Source: Phycomyces blakesleeanus NRRL 1555(-) (Eukaryota; Mucoromycota; Mucoromycetes; Mucorales; Phycomycetaceae). From it: a stretch of 64,000 nt of DNA. The stretch is taken from the NCBI RefSeq assembly GCF_001638985.1, contig NW_017265138.1, positions 1,426,001 through 1,490,000 on the forward strand. Reading direction: 5' to 3'. Positions 36,178-48,375 of this stretch are shown here, piece after piece. The stretch's first letter is position 1, and every line of letters begins with the position of its first letter. Under the pieces are notes generated by a model. The model searched no databases and was not told the DNA's origin. It saw only the letters and a program-made list of their open reading frames with translations. The position numbers and the translations under genes were made by a program.

Positions 36178-37391
36178 TTACTGCTCGGCACCGATGGAAG
36201 CCTTCTTCTCCTCAGCCTTAAGCTTGCGACGCTCACGGAGAGCCTTGTTCTTGGCACGGAGGGCCTCGGACTGCTCGTTGAGGGTCTTGGCTCTAAGCTT
36301 CTCAGCCTTGGCCTTGTGGATGTACTCCATCAAGACACGCTTGTTCTTGAAACCGTTACCCTTGGACTTGAGGTAAAGGGAGTGGTAGAGGTGCTTGTCG
36401 ATCTTACCGGCCTCGCGGTACTTGGCCAACAAACGACGGAGGACACGCATACGGCGCATCCAGATGACCTGGGAGGACATACGGGCATCGGCAGTACCCT
36501 TACGCTTACCGTAACCCATGTGGCGACCGAGACGCTTGGCAGCGGCGTGGACACGGACACGGAAACGGGAGTGGCTAACCTCGGGCTTGCGGATGATAAG
36601 ACCATCCTTGACGAGCTTACGGATGTTAGCGCCTGCATTTTTTTTTAAAAAAGTTTGACAAAAAAATTAGTTTATTATTATTATGAGAACAAAGCATATA
36701 TAATTGATACTTACGGGAGTTGGCGTTGGAGATCTCATTGACCTCATTGGGATCGAGCCAGATCTTTCTCTGACCGCACTTGAGGACGGAAGAGGCCAAA
36801 CGCTTTTGGATGCTCAGGCTGACCCTAAAACAATAACAACAATCACAAAAAGATATAGATACAATTAGTTTAGACTGTTATATGTATATGATCCTCTCTT
36901 TTTTGAAGTCATCAAGAAACCAAAAAAAAAAATTAAGTGTTGATTTGTCGCAAAAAACATTAAGCGAGGTCGGTATCATCGTAATTCTCTTGACAAGTAC
37001 AATCAATTTTGTTTTGTGTTTGTTGTTGGGTTGGATTGCTGTTGCACTTTTTTTTAATATGATCGATGAGTCGTAGTAGTTTATCATTCAGATGTGTGAA
37101 TAGGCTTTGTTCAATGTATATTTTTTGTATGTGTTTATCTTCTCGAGGAAAAAATTATAACATTTTTTTTTTGGTTTTTCGGTTCTCCTTTATTTTTCGT
37201 ATTGTAGCAATGTGGTGCAAATACATGTACAGTACATATACGCATTTTGCTGTTGTTGTTGTTGTTGTTGTTTTTTGTTGGCATTGATTTTCTCCTTATT
37301 GTTGTTTATATTTGCGTACACCTATATATATGTATATACGTATATATACACACATATATATATGAATAATGCCAGGGCGGCAAACTCACAT
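36178..37391 (-). CDS. RPL19: Ribosomal protein eL19, 188 aa, start codon split by an intron
   Basis: Coding exons 37391-37390 (only AT), 36824-36715 and 36632-36178. AT joins G to make ATG, giving [24 protein letters not shown], the conserved eL19 start. [49 protein letters not shown] and [22 protein letters not shown] follow, all hallmark eL19 segments. It is a component of the large ribosomal subunit and makes a bridge to the small subunit. Length is normal. Codon use is strongly biased toward C/G-ending codons compared with the surrounding genes, as expected for high expression. Intron 1 is long (565 bp, 37389-36825) with a GTGAGT donor and TTTTAG acceptor. Without the split start, the next in-frame ATG would remove the conserved N terminus. 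Confidence 0.95.
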
Positions 37392-37421
37392 GTTAAAATG
37401 ACGAGAGCTGGTAATCCGGGT

Positions 37422-37436
37422 GGAAAAAGAGAAAGA
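37422..37436 (-). promoter_or_regulatory. Pyrimidine-rich leader tract of eL19
   Basis: On the minus strand this reads TCTTTCTCTTTTTCC about 30 bases before the split start codon, so it lies in the probable 5' leader. Pyrimidine tracts at transcription starts are common in ribosomal-protein genes; the start site itself is not visible from sequence. Confidence 0.4.
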
Positions 37437-39005
37437 TTTGATCTATTGTTGGTTGGCTGAACACTAATATCCTAAAATTTTTCCTTTGTGACGTAGAGGA
37501 CAAGCCACAGTGGTGGCTCGCTTTAGTAGTCTTTTTCTTTCTTTTTTTTTTAAAAAAATAAAAAATAAAAAATAATTTATGAATTAATTTTTTTTATTTC
37601 AAAATTTATTATTGAAACAATTGCTCTTATACTCATGTCATATCATATTAGTTGTAGACAGATGCCTTTAGTCCAAAGAAAGAAAAAAAACGACTTTCTT
37701 TGTTTTTTTTTGGAATGAATTTGATTGGGCAAGCTTGATCGATTTTTGTTCAAAAAGTTATAGCTTATTTTTGAAGAACAGATTCTTAATCAATAAAAGC
37801 AGCTTTTTTTTAAAAAAAAAATGGTGTGGACAGACTAAAAGTTCAAAGCAAAATTCCAAGCAAAGTTCAAAAATATAGGCCGTATTATTGGATCAAACTT
37901 TTTAAAAAAAAAGTTCAAACGACTTTGAGTGGCTATTATTCTTCCATTGCCACTTGGATGAATACTATCATAATTTTGTTGCAAGAAATGTGCCCAATAA
38001 CTGATTTTCTTTCGATGGAATATATGACACTTAACACTAATTTTATCCAATATATAGCATTTGAACTGTTTTTAAGCGTTTTCGTCAGTCCACACCAAAC
38101 ACATATATATATGTTCAATTTGTGAGAATAATTAATGGAAGACATTTGGACCCACACCAGAAATCTTAACATTCTCAAAATGTATTTGATTAAATGTCGT
38201 GTCCCATAAAAACTATTACATTTTAGCCAAAGTAAGATAAAAATGAGGATCAAAAAAAAAAGTTCGGCTGATTCTGATTGGCTAATTATATTTTATTGCT
38301 AATTTAATTAAGAATTGTGTCATACTTCATGGAAGGGGCAAGGTTTAGCATTACTTGATTCAAATGTATAAGAGAAATGAAAAAAAAAACATGGTGGGTA
38401 GACATAAATTTATTTTGACCTCTAATTTCTATTTTATCTTTTGCTGATTATTTTCGATATATTTACACCAGCTATATGATAAAAGTTGTAGTGAACCCCA
38501 TTAGAAATAAACCCTGGGACTATTACCTATCATTTACATTAAACCAGTTTAAATTAAGATCACATTTTTGTTCTATTGAACATGGCTGTTTATATCCACC
38601 ATTTTTCAAGAAACAACGAAGCTCTTTAGAGGAAATTACTAAATAATTGCCCACTAAGAAAGCCAAAATAAAATATGAAGAAATATGATAGTATTAATAG
38701 TAAAAACAAAACAAAAAATAGTAGAATGTTATTAAAAGAAATATTATCACTGAATATTAGTGTAAAATAGGGTTGAAAACTGTATTTTTTTATATAAGTA
38801 TACTTCTTTTGCTGTATAATGATCACATCTCGCTTAAAAGGCAAAAAAAAAATCCATTTCCACAATGTAAACCCTCCCTTCTTTCCTCCCTTCATTATCT
38901 TACACGTGGACGTATCGGAGTCTGAAAATATCTATTGAGATCAATTTTGAAGTACAAAGGTCAAATTGCTTGGTCGACTTCTTTTTTTTTAAGCAAGCCT
39001 TGACA
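37437..39005. other. Divergent intergenic region between eL19 and Bos1
   Basis: About 1.5 kb of AT-rich DNA with T and A runs. A weak inverted-repeat pair (GGTGTGGAC near 37822 and its complement near 38092) may mark a small decayed element. Open frames are short and without domains. It carries both promoters. Confidence 0.5.
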
Positions 39006-40221
39006 ATGAATTCCCTTTACAATCATGCATTAAAGCAAAGCAATGCGCTACAAAGAGACATTAACAGTTAAGAGCGAAATGGTTTTTAACCGAGCTTTAC
39101 AGCTAAAATATGCGTTGCTTTTATCTTATTTTATTTTTATTTTTTATTGTAGAGTTTGCATCAGGCCAGGATGCATCAGTTGGTTTACAAGGTACCCCAA
39201 AACTACTTCTAAGGATATCATTGGTCTTATTGTCCTCTCTCATTTCATAAGAATAAAAATAAGAGCGATAAAAAACAGTAAAAATAACCACAATTACTAT
39301 TATTACTATTATTATTATTATTATTTTGGTTTGTGTGGGTGCATAGGGCAGATATCCGTATCATTTAGCTCATTCCAACGTTCAATTGATGACTACGAGA
39401 ACATTGCCAAACGTGAAATGGTGGCTGTGAAAAAAGAAACTGCTCTCACGTAATATATTTTATATGCATACATATAGTAATTTTTGTATATATTCGTATT
39501 ACTTACACATATACATATATAACTTACTAACTTGCAAATACTATTATTAATATATTTTGTAATAAGGCGAGTTACAAAATTCAGACATGATCTGCGGGAA
39601 ATGAAGACTCAATTTGAAACTATAAAAAGGCAACAAGAAAACCAACAAAATGAACAGAATCGAGATAGCTTGCTGGCAAGAAGACCGAACAAGACATCTG
39701 CTGTAAGATATCTAAACACCTATACTCCAAAAAAAAATACACAACCCAGATTTTCGAGAAATATAAAGAGACATAATGAAAGAGAAAATAATTCATATGT
39801 ACGAGATTTCTATCTTATGTTTAGCCCGAGTACCCTTACCAGCCAATGTCTCGCCTTGAAGCAGCTACACGAGATACATCCTTTAATGATTCAACAGAAT
39901 CCCAACTGGACGACTTTATTACACAAGCCCACACAATTCTAGAGAACTTGACAGATCAACACAGCATACTAAAGGTAAATGAAAAGAGACGAGACGCCGC
40001 TAAAATCATGTAATAAAACTAACCATACTCTTTCTATTAAATCTAACAATATCTAATAGAAAACACAAAAGAAGTTGTTGGACGCTGCCAATACCCTTGG
40101 TCTATCTCAAAATGTGATCCGGTACATTGAACGTCGTACATCGCAGGACAAATGGATATTCTTTGGAGGTGTAGTAATCACTGTATTGTTGATGTGGGCT
40201 ATTGCCCACTATTTTGGATAA
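39006..40221 (+). CDS. BOS1: Golgi Qb-SNARE Bos1/membrin (GOSR2), 203 aa
   Basis: Exons 39006-39066, 39347-39449, 39567-39702, 39825-39974 and 40060-40221; phases close to 203 aa. Bos1/membrin is the Qb SNARE for ER-Golgi fusion. The start MNSLYNHALKQSNALQRDI matches the Bos1 N terminus. The SNARE motif covers roughly residues 110-175, with [35 protein letters not shown] near its end (compare membrin LKGTQKKILDIANMLGLS). A single C-terminal anchor follows (IFFGGVVITVLLMWAIAHYF). Exon 1 ends at a less usual GTTAAG donor; the alternative of reading on gives a stop at once (AGT TAA). Converges on LTO1 with 169 bases between stops. Confidence 0.92.
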
Positions 40222-40390
40222 GAGCAAAATGTATATCCTTTTTCTATTCTAAAAGTGACAATGACAATGACAAAATGGCGATGATGATTATAGCGATAGT
40301 AATAATAATAGTAATACCCCATGTCTATATATACATATATAAGCTTTTCCCATTTCTTTTCATTTTCTTGGGCGGGATTTTGGTGATTTA

Positions 40391-41057
40391 CTAGTAGTTC
40401 ATCTGTGGAACGGGTGCCTGTAAGAATTTCTGCTGAACACCTAGTAGCGATGTGATTACGCGCATCTTATTCTTCATTTTATCACGCACTGCAAGCAAAT
40501 CAGTGTCGGGATCATTATCATTTGGAAAAGTGTCAATCTGCTCCTGTAATCTCTCCATGTGTCGTAAAGCCCTTAAAAAGAAAGAAGAAGAAAAAACAAA
40601 CACATTTACACATTTTTTTTTAAAATACCAAGAGTTTTATTATCACTAAAAGGTCAATAAATGTGTCGTGTTTCGTTTATTTTTTTGTTTGTTTGTTCTA
40701 CTATTCGTTTTATATCATCAAAGTTTAGTAGACTTACTTTGATGAAATAAGGTCTGGATGAGACTCGGCCAGGTGCTTCCACGTCTTTATTGCTCCTTCG
40801 TAGAATCCAATCTCTCTGCCAAGCTCAAACGCCTTTTCGCAACCAAAGATTCTTCCTTCTAGCTCGCCAGAACGCTCACCATCTCTAAACCCATCGTCGT
40901 AACCACATTCCTGAAACCTAGAGAATGTCTAAATTAGTTTTATTTATTTATTTATTTAATATCAGTAGAAATAGAGAAATAAGGCTAATTACATTGTCTC
41001 TAGATAGACAAGCGATTCAAGATCTTGAGAATGTGGAATTACTGGTTCAGTTGACAT
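40391..41057 (-). CDS. LTO1: Lto1 (ORAOV1/Yae1-N motif) Fe-S maturation adaptor, 141 aa
   Basis: Exons 41057-40993, 40917-40738 and 40571-40391; phases close to 141 aa. Lto1 with Yae1 recruits the cytosolic iron-sulfur targeting complex to the ribosome-recycling protein Rli1/ABCE1 (family knowledge). The signature is the deca-GX3 repeat: GYDDGFRDGERSGELEGR, then GCEKAFELGREIGFYEG, where Gly recurs every fourth residue. A helical tail follows (MERLQEQIDTFPND...). The protein ends PVPQMNY without the C-terminal Trp used by many client adaptors, which may be real or may reflect the lineage. The upstream side faces the inverted-repeat element at 41.7 kb. Confidence 0.88.
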
Positions 41058-41664
41058 GTTTGATTATTGCTTATTAATAAATCACAAATATTCTTCTTTT
41101 TTTTTTTACATTTGTCAATTTATGCTGTCTGCATTCAATTTTAGTCCTCCAAGTCATTTCACACAGTCACACTCTTTCTATTTCTGGGTGATGAAAGCCA
41201 TGAATATGTGATGTGATTGAGGAATACCTTCTTCGTAATAAGAGTCGGCAACCTGCTAAACTAGTACTACAACTTTTCAACCAAAATTAAAAGACACACC
41301 TCACATATGCGCTCGATTATATACTTATCGAATTACGAATGTGTATTTTATTAATTATAATACCTTTGGGCAATATTATCATGAATTATTCGGATCTTAT
41401 TAGATTTTCAAAGTTGAATATACACACTTGGGCCAAGTTAATGCTTGAAGCTTTATAGTAGGAAAAAGTGTATATAATTTTTGTTTATCATTGAGCATAA
41501 TAGAGAGCTTGCTATCTGACTTTAAATACCTTAGACCAAAAGTAGCAATCTTCTATCATCTGTGTTTCAATTATTCATCAACTTAAAATAGGGAGACGAT
41601 CGTTGTGATAAGAGAGAGAAAATAACCATAATGACCTTGTTAACACACATTTTTACGAATAATA

Positions 41665-42426
41665 CCATTCACCAGCGTACGAGGGAATTGCATCGAGGGA
41701 ATTGAAAGAAAAATTACTTTTCATAGTAATTTATTCGATTGCGAATTGACAAAATTTCTAAAATAAGAACCCTAGTTACAAAAAGGAATATACTAAACGA
41801 CCATACTTTAAAAAGCTTATTTTATATAGCCAAAATTAAACAAATCATTAACAAAAAAAATAAAAATGGGCAGAGTATTAGAGAGGGTGTCGAGTTATGA
41901 TAATTTCAAGATGACTAAAAAAATAATTATTTGTAAAACCCAATCAAACATAAGAATAAAACTCAGACACAGTTATGAATATTATAAGTTGAAAACATTG
42001 ATACTAAGAAATTTAGAGGAAATAGACCTTAATAAACTTGACTATCCAAGGCTTATTTTATTAAGTAAGTATGAAGAAGAGGCTACTGGATATCATAAAT
42101 TCTGTTTTGAAGTGGGAAAAATAAGCCCAATTTTTACTAGAAATGTAGTGAGCATTTGAAGTCAAAAATCAGGGAATCTCTAACTTTTGGCTTCAAATGC
42201 TCACTAAATGGCCTCCACCATGAAATTTGCAAAACAAATATTGGAATTTAATTCGCCGCGTACAATATTTTTTTGCAAACCTTTGCAATTTAAACTCGAA
42301 GACACCCTCTCTATTTTAGTAAATAATTAAAAAATAGATGCTGAATAACAATCGGAACCGTATATGGCGTGGCTCAATTCCCTCGATGCAATTCCCTCGA
42401 CAATTCCCTCGTACACTGGTGAATGG
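41665..42426. mobile_element. Foldback element with nested inverted repeats
   Basis: The outer inverted repeats, 41665-41703 and about 42376-42426, begin CCATTCACCAG and contain repeated GAGGGAATTG units. Inside are a second pair (41880-41896 with 42293-42312, core GAGAGGGTGTC) and a third, near-perfect 22-bp hairpin (42146-42167 with 42185-42206, core GTGAGCATTTGAAG). A 97-codon frame (41866-42159) overlaps the inner arms, is Lys/Leu/Tyr-rich, and shows no known domain. No transposase is visible, so this is probably a non-autonomous DNA element or several nested ones. Confidence 0.75.
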
Positions 42427-43478
42427 CATAGTGCAAAAATAAAGATAAAATTTGGTGCAATTTTTTACCATTTCTCTGCTTAATTCATCTTTTTTGGTGC
42501 ATTCCATTTTTGCACCAAATAATTTTGTATTTTTGGACCAATAATTTCCGGAAAGAGTGTATCTCAACAATGGAAGAGTGGATAGCATGAGAACATTGCT
42601 TTGTTAAAGAGAGTCAAAATAATAATAAGATATATATACATGCATATATATCATCAATGTACGTGCACCTCTTATCAGTGATTTCTTACTTATCACTCAG
42701 GCAGTCCCATCGTTACATACCGCATTGTGAATCCTGAGCCATCACACTAAACTATGTTTCTTAATTTGTCATCTACTCAATTGACATGAGTCTCAGTCCC
42801 ATCGTAACAATTGTTGTTACCATCTTTTAGTCGAAGATAGTTTGAGAGCTGTAATACTCAAACCTACTACTGAATTACTTGAAAGAGAAAACAAGATGGT
42901 CAAGTACTGTTTGCCTTACAAACGATAATATTCTTTAATGCTAATCTCAGATGCTTGTCAGATGTACATGGTTTCTTTTGTACAATCTCCACAACATGTC
43001 TCTGTGCTCCGGGCACCCTCAGACTTTTTTTAGGGGATTTTTTACTTTCGCAATAATGATAGTAATAATAATGATAAAAAAAAACGAGCAATATAATATA
43101 ACAACATTTCCAGCATTCGCTTTTATTTCGACTTTTATCCCGCATTTAGACCTTTAGCTAAAAGCGATGCTCCCAGCAGCTCATTTTATTTTATCTAATT
43201 AGAAAAACAGGATGAAGTTAGAGATCATGTCATACAGCTTATAACTTTCGTCACGTATTCTTTAACTTACTTGTTTTTCATTAAAATAAAATATAAGGCC
43301 TATACTACTTGGTAATTGTGTACGGCACACAATTAACAGTAGGAAAAAGTCATATAGAACTTTATAGGCCAATGGCCCCTCCCCCCGAGGGGAGGGGGGA
43401 GCAAAGCTCCTAGTCTAATGAGAAAAACAGGATGAAGTTAGAGATCATGTCATACAACTTATAACTTTTGTCACGTAT

Positions 43479-43578
43479 NNNNNNNNNNNNNNNNNNNNNN
43501 NNNNNNNNNNNNNNNNNNNNNNNNNNNNNNNNNNNNNNNNNNNNNNNNNNNNNNNNNNNNNNNNNNNNNNNNNNNNNN
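43479..43578. other. Assembly gap, 100 N
   Basis: Exactly 100 unknown bases, a conventional scaffold gap size, so the true length is not implied. By comparison with copy A about 1.9 kb could be missing. Confidence 0.98.
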
Positions 43579-44210
43579 CTTTTTTTTATTTTGACATGAG
43601 CCAATCATTTGCAATTTTGAATACACGTGTCTGCAACAGAGTACTTGAGTGGGGGCAAAGTGACTAGTAAGAGACTTTATTATTAGGAAAAGCTTTCAAG
43701 CTGTATAGTGTCTAGAGTCGAGTTGCTGGCTTCTTTACTGCCAACTACTATTTACTTTTTTTATTTTTCTCTCTCCTTCTACAAGTTTCAATCTCCTAAT
43801 GTCGCTGCTTTTCTCTTCCAAATGGCGATTGTCACCAATTACACCCGCCGTCTCAAGTTCCCAAGATTAAGATAAAGGGAAAAAAATTGTGATTACTTGA
43901 ATACTCCCCTTGAAGAAATTCATTTAGGTTCGAGGTTAAAGTACATAGACAAACCCCATTTGTACAAATTTTTATTCCAATCAGACAAACTGGTTAAGGA
44001 TTTTAAATCTTGGTATATAAAGGGTGTATAGCTAAGATTCATTAAGTCTCTAATAATAATAATAATAAGGAGATATATCATTTCTTAAAAGCACCATTGA
44101 TACTTTTTTTTCTTTCTTTTTTGTCGGTATTATTTATTTATTTATTGGACCGCCGCGCCTTACTAGACGGCTATTTAAAATACATTATGCAGTTTGTGGT
44201 ATACATGCCC

Positions 44211-44451
44211 TGAGGTATTCGGGATTGTTTATGGAAAAGTATCTCAATATTAGAAAAAGTAGATACTGTAAGAGTGTGTTGATTATTAAAGAGAGTCAAA
44301 AAATAGGTTTTATATATATTCAATTTGAATCACTGCTGTTTAATGGTCGGTTGGCTGGCTTACACTGTATAAGTGCGTAGTATATATGCGCCTGGTGCGT
44401 AGAAGTTGCAGAGATTGTTAACTTGCCTGGTTCATCAGCAAGAAGGAATCA
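44211..44451 (+). repeat. Shared terminal repeat between copies B1 and B2
   Basis: Nearly identical to 12142-12383. It closes copy B1 and opens copy B2 without any intervening unique DNA, the structure expected after recombination between terminal repeats of two element copies. Confidence 0.75.
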
Positions 44452-46106
44452 GTGTTTGGCTGTTGCTTTTTATTTCACTTAATTGTAGTGTTTATACTAC
44501 AAAACCTATTAATGATTACACCACATTATACAGAAACTTCAATTTATATTTATATGGTTTAAATTAACCGAACTACCAATGGGGAAATCCACACAGTATT
44601 AACAATACATCCCTCCAAAAAAGAGCAAATTGTTGAAAAGAATGATACTATAGTAGCTTTACTTGCGTAACCGTCCATAACATTACCAGGTTTCTAAAGC
44701 TTAGCTATTTCCTCCCCGTCTTTTCCCTGCTAAATTATTACTATAACGAGTACTGACTCTACTTATCTCTATTGCTAACTACCTTTGATCCTTTGGTAAT
44801 GATCGACCACAAAAAAAAGCTCAACACATCTAGCCAAACTATATGCCTTCTTCTTCTCTCTCATACATCTCCCTTCTAATGGCTTACTGTAAAATCATCA
44901 TCGTTATATCAGCTTGTTAAGTTCACTTTTTTCTTGTGCTTCATTGGTCATTTGTGGACTCATTACTATGGAGTATAATCCAATAACTGAGCAAGTCATT
45001 TTCATTATTATTGTAAAATACGATACGGACCATATAAATAATATTAATAATAAGATATATTATCAATGTACGTACACCTCTCGTCAGTTTTCTTTTCTTA
45101 TCATTCAGACAACATCATCATTAAGCACCAAATTGTGAATCTTGTGTCATTTCTCTAAATTATGTTTTTTTTATTTATTTCATCTACTCAATTGACTTGA
45201 GTCTCAGTCCCATCGTAACAATTGTTGTTACCATCTTTTAGTCGAAGATAGTTTGAGAGCTGTAATACTCAAACCTACTACTGAATTACTTGAAAGAGAA
45301 AACAAGATGGTCAAGTACTGTTTGCCTTACAAACGATAATATTCTTTAATGCTAATCTCAGATGCTTGTCAGATGTACATGGTTTCTTTTGTACCATCTC
45401 CACAACATGTCTCTGTGCTCCGGGCACCCTCAGACTTTTTTTAGGGGATTTTTTACTTTCGCAATAATGATAGTAATCATAATGATAAAAAAAAACGAGC
45501 AATATAATATAACAACATTTCCAGCATTCGCTTTTATTTCGACTTTTATCCCGCATTTAGACCTTTAGCTAAAAGACACGCTCCCAGCAGCTCATTTTAT
45601 TTTATCTAATTAGAAAAACAGGATGAAGTTAGAGATCATGTCATACAGCTTATAACTTTTGTCACGTATTCTCTAACTTACTTGTTTCTTAATAAAATAA
45701 AATATAAGGCCTATACTACTTGGTAATTGTGTACGGCACACAATTAACAGTAGGGAAAAGTCATATAGAACTTAACATAGGCCAATGGGGTCACCCTCTG
45801 AGAGGAGGGGGGAGCAAAGCTCCTAATATATATAATAACACATTTTGGTTAAAATATATAAGAGTTGATTTTTTTTGGCTATGCTTATAACTAATTGTAA
45901 CTCTAGCTATAACTCTTATTCTAGCTTTAGCTATGACTCTAATTCTAACTCTAGCTATGACTCTGATCCGGATTTTGCTAGTAAAGTTAGTTGTTAGTAA
46001 TGTTAGTTGTTCATAATGTTAGTTGTTCAAAAAGTTAATTGTTTGTAGTTAGTTGTGAGTAAGGTTAGTTCCCATTGCTTGTTAGTATGTTAGTATGTTG
46101 CTTCTG

Positions 46107-46740
46107 TTGCTTCCTGTTGCCAACTCTTCTTCATATCCTTCATCTTCTTCTTCTTCTTCTTCTTCGTCTTCATATTCATCATCATCATCTTCTCCTTCAT
46201 CATCTTCATATTCATCGTCTTCTTCATCATCTTCATATTCATCATCTTCTTCATCTTCTTCATCTTCTTCATCTTCTTCATCTTCTTCATCTTCTTCATC
46301 TTCTTCATCTTCTTCATCTTCTTCATCTTCTTCATCTTCTTCATCTTCTTCATCTTCTTCATCTTCTTCATCTTCTTCATCTTCTTCTTCCTTCTTCTCA
46401 TCTTCTTAATCTTTATATTCGTTCTGATTTTCTTCCGCTTCTTCAGCATATTTATCATCACCATCATCTCCTCCTTTCTCTCCCTCTTCATGCTTCTCTT
46501 CTCGCTTCTCCTTCTCCTTCTACTTCTTTTCTCTTTTTTATAATATTCTCTGTTTCTTGAGAATATAGTCCGGGGACTTGGAAGCATTTCTTCCGAGTCC
46601 CCCCTCTTTCTCTAATTGCTGCTTAAGCCCCTTGGGCTGGTCTGGTGCTATAGGTATATTATTGATTAATATTATGTTGTTTATCTATTATTATATAGAG
46701 ACAGGACTTACCAAGTTCCAATGATGGTTTGACTTTATTT
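46107..46740 (-). pseudogene. Degenerate acidic-protein gene in copy B2
   Basis: Exon-2-like sequence starts at the conserved acceptor (APDQPKGLKQQLEKE) but diverges at once and reaches a stop within about 30 codons. The rest of the Arg/Glu region is missing. The Glu/Asp tail has expanded into a pure 9-bp repeat (GAAGAAGAT, about 46240-46390). The intron donor is kept, but the upstream exon is unrelated to that of copies A and C. Confidence 0.6.
46240..46390. repeat. 9-bp tandem repeat encoding Glu-Glu-Asp
   Basis: About 16-17 perfect copies of a 9-bp unit (GAAGAAGAT on the minus strand), an expansion within the decayed acidic tail. Confidence 0.9.
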
Positions 46741-47739
46741 TTGTGTGCTGTGGGGAGGAAGTAAAACAAATAAAATTTAGACAAAAGAATTTGTGAGAAC
46801 TTGTGTAGGTTATTGTATTTCAAAAAGAAAAGTAAAGAATAATCGAATTCGATTGTTTTTCTACATGAAACTATCTACTGATATTTATATGTTTTATAAT
46901 TGGGGTATTCAGCCTGATAGATAGATCGCATTTTAAACATAGAAAGCAATATTATTGGGTTAAAATTGTAATAGTGATGATAAAAGTTTGAACGTCTTTT
47001 TGAAAGATCAAATTTCGATCAAAATTTGATGGAAATATGTACGGCTCTCTGACCGGCTGAATTGTTACTTTTTTATATGTAATATGATAATGTTTTTATC
47101 TTTCCACTTAATGAATCATAGGGTATATTATCAATAAATTAATATAACACTTCTTTCTCTCTATTTCACATACTAAAATACAGTATAAAACAACAAATAA
47201 TCGATGTCTTAAATAAATTGCATAAAGTCAGTGAATTTATCATTAAGAAAAAAAACGACTGGTAAAGCCTTTATCAGCAAGTACAGATGAGCTTATTAAA
47301 GATAATCTAGAAGTAATCGAAAAGGAAGTTAATGTAAAGTTGGAGCAGATAGCTGCCATGAAGGAGCTTGAACAAAACCTTAAGTCCTATAAATACATAC
47401 ACAAGGTTGACAATATATTGCCAGATTTTGAGTCAAAGGAAAGAACACTTGACTTCTTCGAGAGTCTAAGTGCGTATAGGCTCAAAGACGAAATCAGAAT
47501 GTGCAAAAGCTTATTCTATAAATGCTATAAAAATCTACGAATTTTGTAGGAACTTTGTACTTTGTCTTTTGGTGTCCTTAACTACAAAATAATATCATTG
47601 GCTAAGACTCGCATAAGATTTTGTTCGAAAAACATGGCTGAGTATCCCCTATGACCTAAAATTCTGCTTTTTTTTTTGCCTTTTTTTTCATCTTTTCGTC
47701 TGTCCATATCAAATATTTTCAACTGTCTACCATTATATG
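46741..47739. other. Unique spacer between inverted copies B2 and C
   Basis: One kilobase not repeated elsewhere in the window. It holds an open segment on the plus strand (about 47260-47549) whose translation (DELIKDNLEVIEKEVNVKLEQ, then MKELEQNLKSYKYIH) looks like coiled coil. It may be an exon of a captured or decayed gene. No start context or partner exon is convincing. Confidence 0.4.
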
Positions 47740-48375
47740 ATTAGACAATTGTGAATCTTAACTATATACACTTTATATATCAAAATTTAAAATCCTTCAT
47801 TAATTTTTTTTAATGGAATAAAAATTTGTACAAATGGGGTTTGTCTATGTACTTTAACCTCGAACCTAAATGAATTTCTTCAAGGGGAGTATTCAAGTAA
47901 TCACAATTTTTTTCCCTTTATCTTAATCTTGGGAACTTGAGACGGCGGGTGTAATTGGTGACAATCGCCATTTGGAAGAGAAAAGCAGCGACATTAGGAG
48001 ATTGAAACTTGTAGAAGGAGAGAGAAAAATAAAAAAAGTAAATAGTAGTTGGCAGTAAAGAAGCCAGCAACTCGACTCTAGACACTATACAGCTTGAAAG
48101 CTTTTCCTAATAATAAAGTCTCTTACTAGTCACTTTGCCCCCACTCAAGTACTCTGTTGCAGACACGTGTATTCAAAATTGCAAATGATTGGCTCATGTC
48201 AAAATAAAAAAAAGGATGGCGTTACAAAGTGTGTGGCCCAAAGGCCATAACTTGCGCCTTAGAAAAAGAACGCGTCTCAAAATGTGTGGCCCAAAGATTA
48301 TAACGCGTTTAAAAAAAAAGAAACACTCTCACGGTATTATTTTTCTTCTTTGCGCTTTTTCATTAGTTTACTCCA

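Larger units (their letters stand above)
42553..44451 (+). mobile_element. Repeat element copy B1, interrupted by the assembly gap
   Basis: 42553-43478 matches 8760-9610 of copy A, and the arrangement of its first 100 bases is shared with copy C: a deletion joins the terminal repeat to the interior. 43579-44451 matches 11508-12383 of copy A, including the right terminal repeat. The missing middle should contain an acidic-protein gene. The left end is truncated. Confidence 0.7.
44452..46740 (+). mobile_element. Repeat element copy B2 body
   Basis: 44452-46105 follows 8170-10090 of copy A closely but has only one 220-bp palindromic unit, whose GC block is altered. 46600-46705 matches the exon 2/intron segment of the acidic gene. 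Homology stops just past the intron donor (about 46712), where different sequence takes the place of exon 1. Confidence 0.7.

Noticed and set aside
36169..36648. Plus-strand 159-codon frame opposite eL19
   Set aside because: Antisense shadow of a highly codon-biased ribosomal protein gene.
46095..46409. Poly-Ser and Lys-Met open frames over the copy B2 repeat
   Set aside because: They are generated by the 9-bp tandem repeat read in other frames. The surrounding gene copy is already broken.
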